Below, piece by piece: positions 1 through 8,163 of a stretch of DNA of 17,261 nucleotides. Each line of letters opens with the position of its first letter. Position 1 is the stretch's first letter. The notes under the pieces were generated by a model. It ran no database searches. It was given only the letters and a program-made list of their open reading frames with translations, and had not been told where the DNA came from. This DNA is from an uncultured Verrucomicrobiota bacterium (GTDB taxonomy: Bacteria; Verrucomicrobiota; Verrucomicrobiae; Verrucomicrobiales; DEV007): NCBI GenBank assembly GCA_902591645.1, contig CACJBM010000048.1, forward strand, positions 1 to 17,261, read 5' to 3'. Position numbers and translations under genes: made by a program.

Positions 1-118
1 TCCTCATCTTGTCTCCGAATCACAGCCTGGTACTTATTCTCCCATAGCACCAATATCCTCCTTAGTTTTTCCAATATTACCTGAGACTTAGGTGTTACAA
101 TTATGCTAACCTACTTCG

Positions 119-1333
119 ATGCAACACTACCTAAAAGTAGCCATAGCCATTATCGCATGCTCTTTGAATACTAATCTTTTTGCAAGCATTAAGAAAAATC
201 CATGGAAAATCCATACCATTGACAAAAGCTCCCAAGGTGCTGATGGAGTCAGACTCCTCGACGTAAATAGTGACGGACTAATGGACATTGCCACGGGTTG
301 GGAAGAGGGAGGAATTATTAGGGCCTACCTTCATCCGCAAAGAGGACAAGAAAAAAATTTATGGCCCGCAGTCACTGTCGGTGAGGTCAAGTCACCAGAA
401 GATGCTGTCTTCATTGATATCAATAAGGATGGAGCCGTGGACCTAGTCAGTTCTTGTGAGGGATCTACCAGATCCATGTTTATACACTGGGCACCTCAAT
501 CCGCAAAAGATTATCTAGACGTAACAAAATGGCAGACCTCCGCCATACCGGCCACAAAAGGAAAACAATCATGGATGTATGCTCTCCCTATGCAGATAGA
601 CGGAGAAAATGCTGACGATCTCATTGTAAGTTCCAAGGGCAATGGAGCATCAGTGAGCTGGCTGCAGGCTCCAAAAGATCCTCACAATCTTAATGCTTGG
701 AAACTTCATAAATTACAGGATGCCGGATGGATAATGTCATTAATCTCAATAGACATGGATCAAGACGGTCATAAGGATGTCCTAGTCAGTGACCGAAGGG
801 GACCAAAACGAGGCGTATACTGGTTAAAATATCCAGGGATTAAAGAAGCTAAAAACCTCAATCAATGGTCAAGGCATAACATCGGCGGATCCGATAAAGA
901 AATTAAATTTATCTCTACTGGTGATCTTGATGAGGACGGAGCAACCGACGTCATCGCCATCGATTCAAAATCAGTGATCTGGTTCCGGAGAACAAAGATC
1001 GGATGGAAAGAATATATAATTCCACTACCGAAGGGAGTCGGCGGCGGTAAGAGCACAGCAGTTTGCGATGTTAATGGCGATGGGAAAAAAGATATCGTTT
1101 TTAGTTGCGAGGGAGCCAAAGGAAAACTGTCCGGGATGAGGTGGTTGTCGTGGACGAATTCACCTACCGAAACAATCTGGAAAGACTATGAAATTTCAGG
1201 AGAGCCAGGAATAAAATATGACCGTGTTGTGATGCATGACATTGATGGAGATGGGGATCTTGATGCAATTTGCTGCGAAGAACGGGATCAGCTGGGGGTA
1301 TTTTGGTATGAGAATCCATTTTCCAAAAAGTAG
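119..1333 (+). CDS. Secreted FG-GAP/VCBS-repeat beta-propeller protein
   Basis: A 404-residue exported protein. Residues 1-23 form a signal peptide: a Lys, then a hydrophobic stretch ending near FAS. The rest is seven evenly spaced FG-GAP/VCBS-type calcium loops with the DxNxDGxxD pattern, near residues 48, 100, 161 (degenerate, DGENADD), 212, 269, 317 and 374, as expected for a seven-bladed propeller. The third loop has lost most calcium ligands. Trp-rich strands (WEEGG, WLQAP, YWLKYP, WFRR, FWYENP) recur after each loop. No catalytic motif is visible. In PVC bacteria such proteins are usually unassigned secreted or surface proteins; a role in binding carbohydrate or protein is inference. 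The ATG at 119 is the first in-frame start that gives a clean signal peptide, and it has no Shine-Dalgarno. The next gene is 249 bp away, so this is probably a separate transcription unit. Confidence 0.85.
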   Translation: MQHYLKVAIAIIACSLNTNLFASIKKNPWKIHTIDKSSQGADGVRLLDVNSDGLMDIATGWEEGGIIRAYLHPQRGQEKNLWPAVTVGEVKSPEDAVFIDINKDGAVDLVSSCEGSTRSMFIHWAPQSAKDYLDVTKWQTSAIPATKGKQSWMYALPMQIDGENADDLIVSSKGNGASVSWLQAPKDPHNLNAWKLHKLQDAGWIMSLISIDMDQDGHKDVLVSDRRGPKRGVYWLKYPGIKEAKNLNQWSRHNIGGSDKEIKFISTGDLDEDGATDVIAIDSKSVIWFRRTKIGWKEYIIPLPKGVGGGKSTAVCDVNGDGKKDIVFSCEGAKGKLSGMRWLSWTNSPTETIWKDYEISGEPGIKYDRVVMHDIDGDGDLDAICCEERDQLGVFWYENPFSKK

Positions 1334-1410
1334 TATATACCTACAATTTATAGAGCCTATACAGTGCTTGGCATGAACGGATCAAAGACTTTGAATTCTA
1401 TGATCAGCTT

Positions 1411-1428
1411 CACCGTGTCTTCACGGTG
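1411..1428 (+). terminator. Short perfect hairpin after the FG-GAP gene
   Basis: CACCGTG (1411-1417), a 4-base loop TCTT, then CACGGTG (1422-1428) form a 7-bp GC-containing stem. The following bases, TCATTTATATAA, are A/T-rich but lack a true T-run. It lies about 78 bp after the stop of the FG-GAP gene. It could be a weak terminator or an RNA-stabilising 3' hairpin. Confidence 0.35.
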
Positions 1429-1522
1429 TCATTTATATAACTAGGGATAATTACTAACAAAACCGAAAGGAATCTTTTTTCTCTAGTGAATCAGGCTTGA
1501 GTATTGTTCTCAGATTGCTCAA

Positions 1523-1528
1523 TATAAT
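1523..1528 (+). promoter_or_regulatory. Possible -10 box for the four-gene run
   Basis: A perfect TATAAT sits 54 bp before the ATG at 1583. It follows two imperfect -35 candidates: TTGAGT at 1497-1502 (spacing 20) and TTGTTC at 1504-1509 (spacing 13). Neither spacing is ideal. A loose inverted repeat (TTGAG at 1497, CTCAA ending at 1522) covers the spacer and could be an operator. This is the most promoter-like place before the 1583-8126 genes, but it is only a pattern match. Confidence 0.3.
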
Positions 1529-1582
1529 AATTCCCCATTAGTTAACTTAGGGAGAAACCTTTATTCATAGATCGTTAATTAA

Positions 1583-2416
1583 ATGCCTACCTTTCAAAGC
1601 AACGACATCGAAGCATACCACCAAGACGGATTCGTGTTCGAAAGAGGCCTTTTCACTTCCGAAGAAATAGGCCTACTAGGTGAGACGGCCCGTAATGATC
1701 ATGCAATGGATAAGGCTGCATCCACAATGGATGATGGCGAAGGTAATGACGTGCGTTTATCTTTATGGAATCATCCAGGCAATGGCATTTACGGAATGAT
1801 TGCACGCTCTGAGAGCATCGTTGACAGAGTCGAACAGTTACTTGAAGACGAAGCCTACCATTACCACTCCAAAATGATACTCAAGGATGCCAAGGTCGGT
1901 GGCGCATGGGCCTGGCATCAGGATTATGGTTATTGGTATCAGAACGGACTCCTCTTTCCTAATCTCTGCAGTGTAATGATCGCCGTTGACGAAGCCACCG
2001 AAGAAAATGGATGCCTGCAGGTCCTGAAAGGTTCGCATAAGATGGGCCGCATCAATCACATTCTTTCAGGAGATCAGGCCGGAGCCGATATGGAACCAGT
2101 TGAGCAAGCAAAGAATAGGCTAGAGTTAGTGCAATGTACAATGAGTGCGGGCGACGCACTGTTCTTTCACCCAAATACACTTCACTGCTCTGCTGCTAAT
2201 CTTTCTGACAAAGCGAGATGGGCTCTAATTTGCTGCTATAATGCAAGATCAAACGATCCATACAAAGAATCTCACCACCCGTCATACACAAAGCTAGACA
2301 AAGTGACTGATGATCAAGTCCTCATTGTGGGCCGTGACGAAGCGATACGATCAAATGCAGAATTTGCAAATCTCGTCGAAGACGATCAGAGCGCAAAAAG
2401 CCTCGAAAAAAATTAA
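1583..2416 (+). CDS. PhyH-family Fe(II)/2-oxoglutarate oxygenase
   Basis: A 277-residue cytoplasmic protein with no signal peptide, of the usual size for phytanoyl-CoA dioxygenase (PhyH) family proteins. It has the jelly-roll facial triad: H112 and D114 in WHQDYGYW, and a distal H201 in TLHCSAANLS. R212, eleven residues after H201, is placed to bind the 2-oxoglutarate carboxylate. GCLQVLKGSHK (143-153) is a typical conserved family segment. The family uses O2 and 2-oxoglutarate to hydroxylate small molecules; characterised members act on phytanoyl-CoA, ectoine and others, and sequence alone does not give the substrate. It lies 22 bp upstream of the sugar isomerase/epimerase gene, so the two are probably co-transcribed and a sugar-derived substrate is a reasonable inference. 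The ATG at 1583 follows TTAATTAA with no Shine-Dalgarno. Confidence 0.88.
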   Translation: MPTFQSNDIEAYHQDGFVFERGLFTSEEIGLLGETARNDHAMDKAASTMDDGEGNDVRLSLWNHPGNGIYGMIARSESIVDRVEQLLEDEAYHYHSKMILKDAKVGGAWAWHQDYGYWYQNGLLFPNLCSVMIAVDEATEENGCLQVLKGSHKMGRINHILSGDQAGADMEPVEQAKNRLELVQCTMSAGDALFFHPNTLHCSAANLSDKARWALICCYNARSNDPYKESHHPSYTKLDKVTDDQVLIVGRDEAIRSNAEFANLVEDDQSAKSLEKN

Positions 2417-2437
2417 CTAAAACTCAATTAACTAAAA
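2411..2437 (+). repeat. 12-bp direct repeat at the PhyH/isomerase junction
   Basis: AATTAACTAAAA occurs at 2411-2422 and again at 2426-2437. The first copy contains the TAA stop of the PhyH gene (2414-2416), and the second ends one base before the ATG at 2439. A similar AACTAAA lies directly before the ATG at 13239, so the second copy may act as a translation leader. Confidence 0.6.
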
Positions 2438-2438
2438 T

Positions 2439-3260
2439 ATGAAACTTGGAATCATAAACAGCGCTTTTGGACAGGCAGGAGTCGATACGAAAACGGGCCT
2501 CGAGCACATCTCACGGATAGGCTTTGATGCGGTCGATATCTTCACTGAAGCAATGACTATTACCGAAGATGAAGTGAATCTTATCAAGAGCACCTGCGAG
2601 GAAAACAGTCTCCCTATTACATCGACCGTGGTCGTCTCAGCGGGCCTGATCGATTTTAATGATCCTGTCAGAGAATATCATATAACCAGAGCTAAGAAAT
2701 TTCTCGACTTGGCCAAGAAGTTTGATTCAAAGAACCTTCTCCTTGTCCTCGGAGAATATATTTGGCAACGCGAAGTGATTCCACCGGAAGCTCAGTGGGA
2801 ATGGGGCGTCGAGGGAGTCAAAGAACTGGGGCAGTATGCTGGAGAACTTGGTCTGGACATTGCCCTAGAACTTGAACCTTTCAGATTGAGCCTGCTTAAC
2901 AGTATACCTGAAATGGTTCGATTCATTGATGATTGCGCAATGCCAAATGTAAAAGCTAACATTGATGTGAGTCATTTGGTCCTTGCAGATACTTCCCCAG
3001 CGGAACTGGAAAAACTGAGAAATAAAGCTACTCATGTCCATATCAGTGATTGTGATGGAAAAGTTCACGGGGACTTACCACCTGGAAGAGGAGTCGTTAA
3101 ATTTGCTCCTTATCTGCAAGCCATCAAGGAATTGGAATTTGAAGGTACAGTTTCAATAGAACTCGAATACTCACCTGACCCATCAAAAATCGTAGAATGG
3201 GTCGAAGAAGCCTACAATGCAACGAATGACCTCATGCAACAGGTCGGACTTCGCGACTAA
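2439..3260 (+). CDS. Sugar phosphate isomerase/epimerase-like TIM barrel
   Basis: A 273-residue cytoplasmic protein of the xylose isomerase-like / AP endonuclease 2 superfamily (IolE/IolI and tagatose-epimerase type). No signal peptide is present. The expected divalent-metal tetrad is visible: Glu in LELEP (E144/E146), D176 with H179 in NIDVSHL, H201 in HVHISD, and Glu in SIELEY (E241/E243). GRGVV (216-220) is the usual segment before the last strands. Members interconvert ketoses and aldoses, epimerise sugars, or dehydrate inosose-type compounds; the exact reaction cannot be read from sequence. It sits between the PhyH gene (22 bp) and the large LamG gene (29 bp) and is probably in the same operon. 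Unlike the TIM-barrel half of the protein at 10837-12258, all its metal ligands are present, so it should be a functional enzyme. Confidence 0.85.
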   Translation: MKLGIINSAFGQAGVDTKTGLEHISRIGFDAVDIFTEAMTITEDEVNLIKSTCEENSLPITSTVVVSAGLIDFNDPVREYHITRAKKFLDLAKKFDSKNLLLVLGEYIWQREVIPPEAQWEWGVEGVKELGQYAGELGLDIALELEPFRLSLLNSIPEMVRFIDDCAMPNVKANIDVSHLVLADTSPAELEKLRNKATHVHISDCDGKVHGDLPPGRGVVKFAPYLQAIKELEFEGTVSIELEYSPDPSKIVEWVEEAYNATNDLMQQVGLRD

Positions 3261-3289
3261 AATTATTTAATAAAAAACCACTCAATTAA

Positions 3290-6200
3290 ATGAAATTATT
3301 TTTATCACAATTTATCCTCATTTGCATTTTAACTCAGATTACTGCTCGAGCCGAGTTGGTCGGTTATTGGAAACTTGACGGGGACTTTACTGATTCATCT
3401 GGGAACGGCAATGATGGAGAACTCTTTGGTGGATCAAGCTATTCTGACTCTGTACCCGATACTTTAGGGAATGGCCAGTCAGTGGCCTTTGATGGGACAG
3501 CCGGAACGTATGGTAGCATTAATCATGGTGAAGGAGGAATCGCAATTACGACCGTTGCTTCTTACACGGTATCAATGTGGGTTCAAGCCGATGGAACCAT
3601 AGATAATGCTGATGACCGGATCTTCTCCGAAGCAATGTCGACTAATAATAATCCTCTATTTAATATGGGAACCAAAGATAATGGTGCTGATGGTACCGTG
3701 GATTTGTATGTGAGGAACGGAGCAGCGACGGGTCACCAGTACTCAAATGGGGAAGCTTTCGACGGTGCCTGGCACCACGTGGCGTGGGTCGATAATGATG
3801 GGATCCTTGATCTTTATATCGATGGCGTCTTTGATAAACAGTTCGATCACAGCGCGATCGGCGCATTCACTCCGGACACGACTACCATTGGTGGGATTCT
3901 TCGAGGATCTGACTGCTGTAATTTTACAGGAAACATTGATGACTTAGCCATTTGGGATGAGGCATTATCCGAGGATGACATTGCTGCTCTTGCCAGTGGA
4001 GCCATGACTCCCGGAGGCCCTTCAGAAGATGATGATGAGGACGGGTTACCTGACGCATGGGAAGAGAAGCTCGTTGATAACCTTGAAGATTTAAATGGTT
4101 TAGCTTCCGGGCCCGGACCAGGTGCAGGCACTGGAGACTTTGATGGTGATGGTCTCACTGACCTCGATGAGTATGAGGAAACGAAGACTGATCCGACCAA
4201 GGCAGACACGGACGGTGACGAACTCGAAGACGGGGTCGAAACGGATACAGGGACTTATGTGAGTGCCACGAACACAGGCACTGACCCAAGGAACGCAGAC
4301 ACCGACGGTGACGGTCTCTCGGATGGAGTCGAAACAAATACCGGAAAATTAGTTGATAACGATGATACCGGCACTGACCCAAATAATGCAGACACGGACG
4401 GTGACGGGTACGCAGACGGCGGTGAAATCGTTGGAGGAACAGATCCTAATGATGAAAACAGTAAAGGTGCGATACCACCTCCATTCCTCTACGTGGACTT
4501 CGAAGCGGATGCGGAAGATATAAGTGGAAATGATAATAATGGTGAAGTCGATGGTGTAGTGAGCTTTGATGTCGAAGGCGCGCCCTCAGGTTCCACCCCA
4601 ACAACTGGTGCTAACTTCACGGGTGGTCACATTGATTTCTTTGATATCGATATGAATTCGATGATTCGTGACTTTGAGGATGGCAGCTACACCTTTGCCT
4701 GTTGGTTAAAACCAATCGGTTCGGCCGGAGGCCAAGGATTTATCTGGGGCCAGACTCAACAAGGAATTCATAATGGCATCCGCAATGGGGGCGTATTACA
4801 TAGCGCTCATTGGGGAGCTGACTGGAACGCAACTACCCCCCTAGAAGCTGAAAAATGGGTTCACGCAGTATGGACCTATGACGGCGCTAATGACACGGCT
4901 GCAATTTATCTGGACGGTCAACTTGATGGAGGCCCACAGGCTCAACGAGCCCCTAACGGAGGAGGGTCATTCTTGCTCGGCGCGCGTAATAATGGCAGCG
5001 AGCAATATGATGGATATTTGGATGATGTGGCAATCTGGAGAGAAGTGCTTCCAGAGGCAACGATTCAGGCACTGGCGGAAGGAACGAGCCCCATAGGTGC
5101 GACGCAAGAAGATGGAGACGGAGACGGTTTGCCTGATTCGTGGGAGGAGAAGTACGGAGTCGATGATCCTGAAGGAGACGATGACAACGATGGGCTAACT
5201 AATGCCGATGAGTTTGAAGCAAGGACAAAGCCCAACAAGGCTGATAGTGATGAGGACGGATTGGATGATAATAAAGAACTGACTGTCACCAATACGAATC
5301 CACTAAATTCGGACTCCGATAGAGATGGAATTCTTGACGGTGCTGAAGTGACAGGTGGAACTGACCCTAATAAACCAGACACTGACGGGGACGGTTTTGA
5401 TGACAACGTAGAAATTAGTCAGGGAACTGACCCTACAAATAAAAATGATTTTCCCCAGTTAGGGCAGACGATACTGTTTATTGGTGGCCAAGGCGATGCG
5501 ACTCAGGGAGCTGACGGGACCGTGATGAGTTTCCTTGAAGAAAGATATGGTCCGCAAAATATTACTTATAAACAGGCCAATCAGACTACTGCAGGAGAAG
5601 AGTCAGAGTATGCCGTACTTGTCATTTCCTCCACTCCTGGATCAGGAGACATGCGGAATAAATTCCATAATTCCACAACTCCAATCGTTAACTGGGAAGA
5701 GGCTATCGCGGACAATGGTGGAGGAGAATTTCAAGTCACTGCAGGCAGAACCAAAGACAATGTCGCTGAAGATCATGTGATAACGATACTCGAAGACCAT
5801 CCAATAGTCGCTGGTTTCAATGTCGGTGATGATGTGACCATATCGACTGGCCAGACCGAGGTCTGGTGGTCAACGGGACAACAGGCACCAGGTTCAATAT
5901 CTCTGGCATCAGAGAACGAAGATCCTAGTAGGCTATTTCTCACTATTGTGGATGAAGGCGAAGAACTTAATGATGGAAGTGCGGCACCTGCTAAGCGGGT
6001 CATGCTCGGTATCACTGATAGTACTTTCAATAACTTCACCGAGGACGGTAAGACTCTCATTGGCCAGTCCATTGATTGGGCACTTGGCATAGCAGGCGGT
6101 ATCGCTCCTCTAGAATTCACTGAAATAATATATGATGCCGCAGAGGACACTTTCCGCTTCAAATGGAATTCTCGAGGCGGAAAAACCTATTCTCTATTTT

Positions 6201-6358
6201 ACTCCGAAGATATGACACAATTCGATGCTGACCTTGATGATTCAATCGAGTCTGGTGGAGATTTTACGGTTTATCCGGCCGAAGGTGAACCTGGGCTGGA
6301 AAACCCTTTGGAAGGAATAGATAAGATATTCTTCAAAGTAATGGAAAACGAAGATTAA
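3290..6358 (+). CDS. Large secreted LamG / thrombospondin type 3 repeat protein
   Basis: A 1022-residue exported protein. Residues 1-21 are a signal peptide ending in ARA. Domains in order: LamG-type jelly roll 1 (about 22-238, from GYWKLDGDFTDSSGNGNDG to IDDLAIWDEALS); calcium-binding thrombospondin type 3-like repeats (about 247-395, many DxDGDG); LamG 2 (about 398-600, ending LDDVAIWREVLP); a second calcium-repeat block (about 608-720); an alpha/beta domain (about 726-935) resembling ThuA/glutamine-amidotransferase-like folds but with no recognisable catalytic Cys; and a C-terminal module (about 940-1022, FRFKWNSRGGKTYSLFYSEDM) of the style found at the ends of verrucomicrobial secreted proteins. 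Duplicated LamG-linker units suggest adhesion or glycan binding; this is inference. It lies in the run from 1583 to 8126. Its 93-bp internal repeats are listed separately. Confidence 0.85.
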   Translation: MKLFLSQFILICILTQITARAELVGYWKLDGDFTDSSGNGNDGELFGGSSYSDSVPDTLGNGQSVAFDGTAGTYGSINHGEGGIAITTVASYTVSMWVQADGTIDNADDRIFSEAMSTNNNPLFNMGTKDNGADGTVDLYVRNGAATGHQYSNGEAFDGAWHHVAWVDNDGILDLYIDGVFDKQFDHSAIGAFTPDTTTIGGILRGSDCCNFTGNIDDLAIWDEALSEDDIAALASGAMTPGGPSEDDDEDGLPDAWEEKLVDNLEDLNGLASGPGPGAGTGDFDGDGLTDLDEYEETKTDPTKADTDGDELEDGVETDTGTYVSATNTGTDPRNADTDGDGLSDGVETNTGKLVDNDDTGTDPNNADTDGDGYADGGEIVGGTDPNDENSKGAIPPPFLYVDFEADAEDISGNDNNGEVDGVVSFDVEGAPSGSTPTTGANFTGGHIDFFDIDMNSMIRDFEDGSYTFACWLKPIGSAGGQGFIWGQTQQGIHNGIRNGGVLHSAHWGADWNATTPLEAEKWVHAVWTYDGANDTAAIYLDGQLDGGPQAQRAPNGGGSFLLGARNNGSEQYDGYLDDVAIWREVLPEATIQALAEGTSPIGATQEDGDGDGLPDSWEEKYGVDDPEGDDDNDGLTNADEFEARTKPNKADSDEDGLDDNKELTVTNTNPLNSDSDRDGILDGAEVTGGTDPNKPDTDGDGFDDNVEISQGTDPTNKNDFPQLGQTILFIGGQGDATQGADGTVMSFLEERYGPQNITYKQANQTTAGEESEYAVLVISSTPGSGDMRNKFHNSTTPIVNWEEAIADNGGGEFQVTAGRTKDNVAEDHVITILEDHPIVAGFNVGDDVTISTGQTEVWWSTGQQAPGSISLASENEDPSRLFLTIVDEGEELNDGSAAPAKRVMLGITDSTFNNFTEDGKTLIGQSIDWALGIAGGIAPLEFTEIIYDAAEDTFRFKWNSRGGKTYSLFYSEDMTQFDADLDDSIESGGDFTVYPAEGEPGLENPLEGIDKIFFKVMENED
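4202..4450 (+). repeat. 93-bp in-frame tandem repeats encoding calcium loops
   Basis: GCAGACAC followed by GACGGTGACG begins at 4202, 4295 and 4388, a spacing of exactly 93 bp each time, which is 31 codons. The encoded units start ADTDGD at residues 305, 336 and 367 and end TDPxN. The first two units are full length and the third is shortened. The near-identical DNA within each unit start points to recent tandem duplication rather than only protein-level conservation. Confidence 0.8.
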
Positions 6359-6422
6359 AGAATCTGAAGAAAAGAAACCCTAAACCGCTACTACCCTAAG
6401 TGGCTTAAGTTACTCAAATTGA

Positions 6423-8126
6423 ATGCACTTTTCCCGTCTCATTCTGCTGGGAATATTTTTGATTCCCAGCAGTTTCACAATCAGTGCTGAAAAAACAAAA
6501 GAAGAAAAATATCGAGAAAGCGCGTCCAGAAAAGAAGGCAATCTGAAAATTGGACGTGAGGTCTTTCAAGGTGACAAGGCCTTATGTTCTCAGTGTCATA
6601 CTGTCGATGGTAGCTCGAAGAGTGTAGGCCCTGATCTCTTCGCAGCGGGTGATAAATTTTCACGTGCTGATCTTATTAAATCCGTCATTGAACCTTCTGC
6701 CTCAATCATGACAGGTTATGATACTACTGTCATTGAAACAAAAGATCAGAAAGCATTCACTGGGATTCTGAAATCAACGACCAAAAAAGAAATTACCCTT
6801 TCCAACCTCGGGAACAAAATTACCACTATCCTCAAATCCAACATTAAAAAGCAGTATACAAATCCTGTTTCCTTAATGCCTTCCGGGCTTCACGCTAAAC
6901 TTGAATTACAGGAATTCACAGACCTGATCGCTTATTTAGAAAGCCTAAAGCAACCCCAGTCAGAGGGGCTAAATAAGAACGGCACACCTGAAAATATAGA
7001 AGCACTTTCCAAACAAATTAAAATTCTGCCTTTCTTTGGAAAAAATATTAATCTTGAGAAACCGGTATGGTTCGGACAGCACCCCACAATTGACGATACC
7101 TTTATCATCGTCGAAAAGAGTAGAGCCTCTGTTTCTCTCTTGAAAAAGGATAAAGACGGTAACGAAAAGAAAATTTCCTTCGTTGCCATACCAAATGAGG
7201 TTTATGTGACAAATGATGAGGGTCTCCTTGGTTTCGCATTTCACCCTAAATTTTCTGAAAATCGGAAATATTATTTAATGTATGAGACAAAGGCAGAAAA
7301 CTATAGAGGCATGGCAATCGGTGAAAGGATTGCCTCTAAAGACTTTCTAAAGGACTCTGGAAAGCCCACCAGAAAAATACTCGAATTTGAAGTAACCACT
7401 CAGTTCCACCATGGTGGTGGCATAGAATTTGGTCCGGACGGTTATTTATATATTGGGATGGGTGATGGGGGTCCGCAAGAAGATCCGCTAGGCCATGCTC
7501 AGGACCTGGAATCATTTTCAGGAAAGATACTAAGGATCGATGTGAACAATAACGAAGTGGGAAAATCCTATTCAATTCCGAAAAATAATCCCTTTAATAA
7601 TCACCCAAACAAAAAATTCCTTCGTGAGATATATGCATACGGACTTCGTCAACCATGGAGGTTCAGTTTTGACTCAGCTAATGGAGATTTGTGGGTAGGT
7701 GATGTAGGACAGAACCGTTTCGAGGAAATCACGATTGTTCGTTCAGGAGAAAATCACGGGTGGAACGTTTATGAAGGTTTTGAACTGTTCTCAACTCAAT
7801 ACAGGAAAGAGAATAGTAATTTTATTGCCCCAATAGTCTCCTTCCGTCGATCGCATGGAGTTTCCATTACTGGGGGATATGTGATCCGATCAATGACCAA
7901 TGAAAAGAGTTCCTTCGAAGGCGTTTATATCTGTGCAGATTATCAATCAAAAAAGATATGGGGGTTAACTCAAAGTAACCGGAAACTAGAAACTATACGA
8001 CAAATAGGTCAATGCCCCGATCGTATCGTTGCCTTTGGCAGGGACCGGAGTCACAACCTATACGCAATAGGTTACGACAAAGGAAACATCTACAAATTAG
8101 ATTTCAGCGAAGCAAAATTTAAATAA
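6423..8126 (+). CDS. Secreted cytochrome c / PQQ-dependent sugar dehydrogenase fusion
   Basis: A 567-residue exported protein. Residues 1-22 form a signal peptide ending ISA. Residues about 38-176 are a c-type heme domain: CSQCH (C55, C58, H59) binds heme, and M152 in SLMPSGL is the likely distal ligand. The surrounding segments (GREVFQG, VGPDL, IEPSASI, GYDTTVIETKD, LMPSGL) match the PVC heme-binding domain TIGR02603. Residues about 196-560 are a GSDH-type six-bladed propeller as in soluble glucose/aldose dehydrogenases: EGLLGFAFHPKF, HHGGGIEFGPDGYLYIGMGDGG (331-350 core), SGKILRID, YGLRQPWRF and NHGWNVYEG. H329/H330 and R409 are candidate PQQ-site residues. It probably oxidises a sugar or sugar-like alcohol in the periplasm and passes electrons to its own heme. 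TIGR02603 domains are more often found at the C terminus of PVC dehydrogenases, so this order is less usual. Confidence 0.87.
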   Translation: MHFSRLILLGIFLIPSSFTISAEKTKEEKYRESASRKEGNLKIGREVFQGDKALCSQCHTVDGSSKSVGPDLFAAGDKFSRADLIKSVIEPSASIMTGYDTTVIETKDQKAFTGILKSTTKKEITLSNLGNKITTILKSNIKKQYTNPVSLMPSGLHAKLELQEFTDLIAYLESLKQPQSEGLNKNGTPENIEALSKQIKILPFFGKNINLEKPVWFGQHPTIDDTFIIVEKSRASVSLLKKDKDGNEKKISFVAIPNEVYVTNDEGLLGFAFHPKFSENRKYYLMYETKAENYRGMAIGERIASKDFLKDSGKPTRKILEFEVTTQFHHGGGIEFGPDGYLYIGMGDGGPQEDPLGHAQDLESFSGKILRIDVNNNEVGKSYSIPKNNPFNNHPNKKFLREIYAYGLRQPWRFSFDSANGDLWVGDVGQNRFEEITIVRSGENHGWNVYEGFELFSTQYRKENSNFIAPIVSFRRSHGVSITGGYVIRSMTNEKSSFEGVYICADYQSKKIWGLTQSNRKLETIRQIGQCPDRIVAFGRDRSHNLYAIGYDKGNIYKLDFSEAKFK

Positions 8127-8163
8127 AAAAACTCATCTTTTTACCTGCCATGATCCGTCATGG
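8124..8163. terminator. Convergent gene end with two short inverted repeats
   Basis: The stops of the genes at 6423-8126 (+) and 8133-10712 (-) are separated only by AAAAAC. An A/T hairpin (TAAAAA 8124-8129 with TTTTTA 8138-8143, 8-base loop) spans the junction and would give a T-run on either strand. A second hairpin, CCATGA tccg TCATGG (8148-8163), lies inside the last codons of the minus gene. Together they may stop transcription from both sides, but the A/T stem is weak. Confidence 0.3.

Noticed and set aside
1..50. A minus-strand reading frame starting GTG at 48-50, six bases after AGGAGG (57-62), open to the window edge (16 codons).
   Set aside because: It is too short to recognise, starts with GTG, and its Shine-Dalgarno is unlike every supported gene here. 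It may be chance or the inside of a longer gene that cannot be judged from this window.
4202..4450. The 93-bp repeats as a CRISPR-like or mobile repeat array.
   Set aside because: The period is a multiple of three, the units are translated as calcium loops in frame, and there are no unique spacers.
3660..5406. Long minus-strand and out-of-frame open frames under the LamG gene (for example 3847-4209 and 5065-5406).
   Set aside because: They are Ser/Pro-rich shadows produced by the repetitive GAT/GAC-rich calcium-loop codons, with no start context or domain of their own.
3290..6358. A PEP-CTERM or type IX sorting signal at the end of the LamG protein.
   Set aside because: The protein ends in an acidic MENED without a hydrophobic segment followed by Arg residues and without the conserved type IX sorting motifs.
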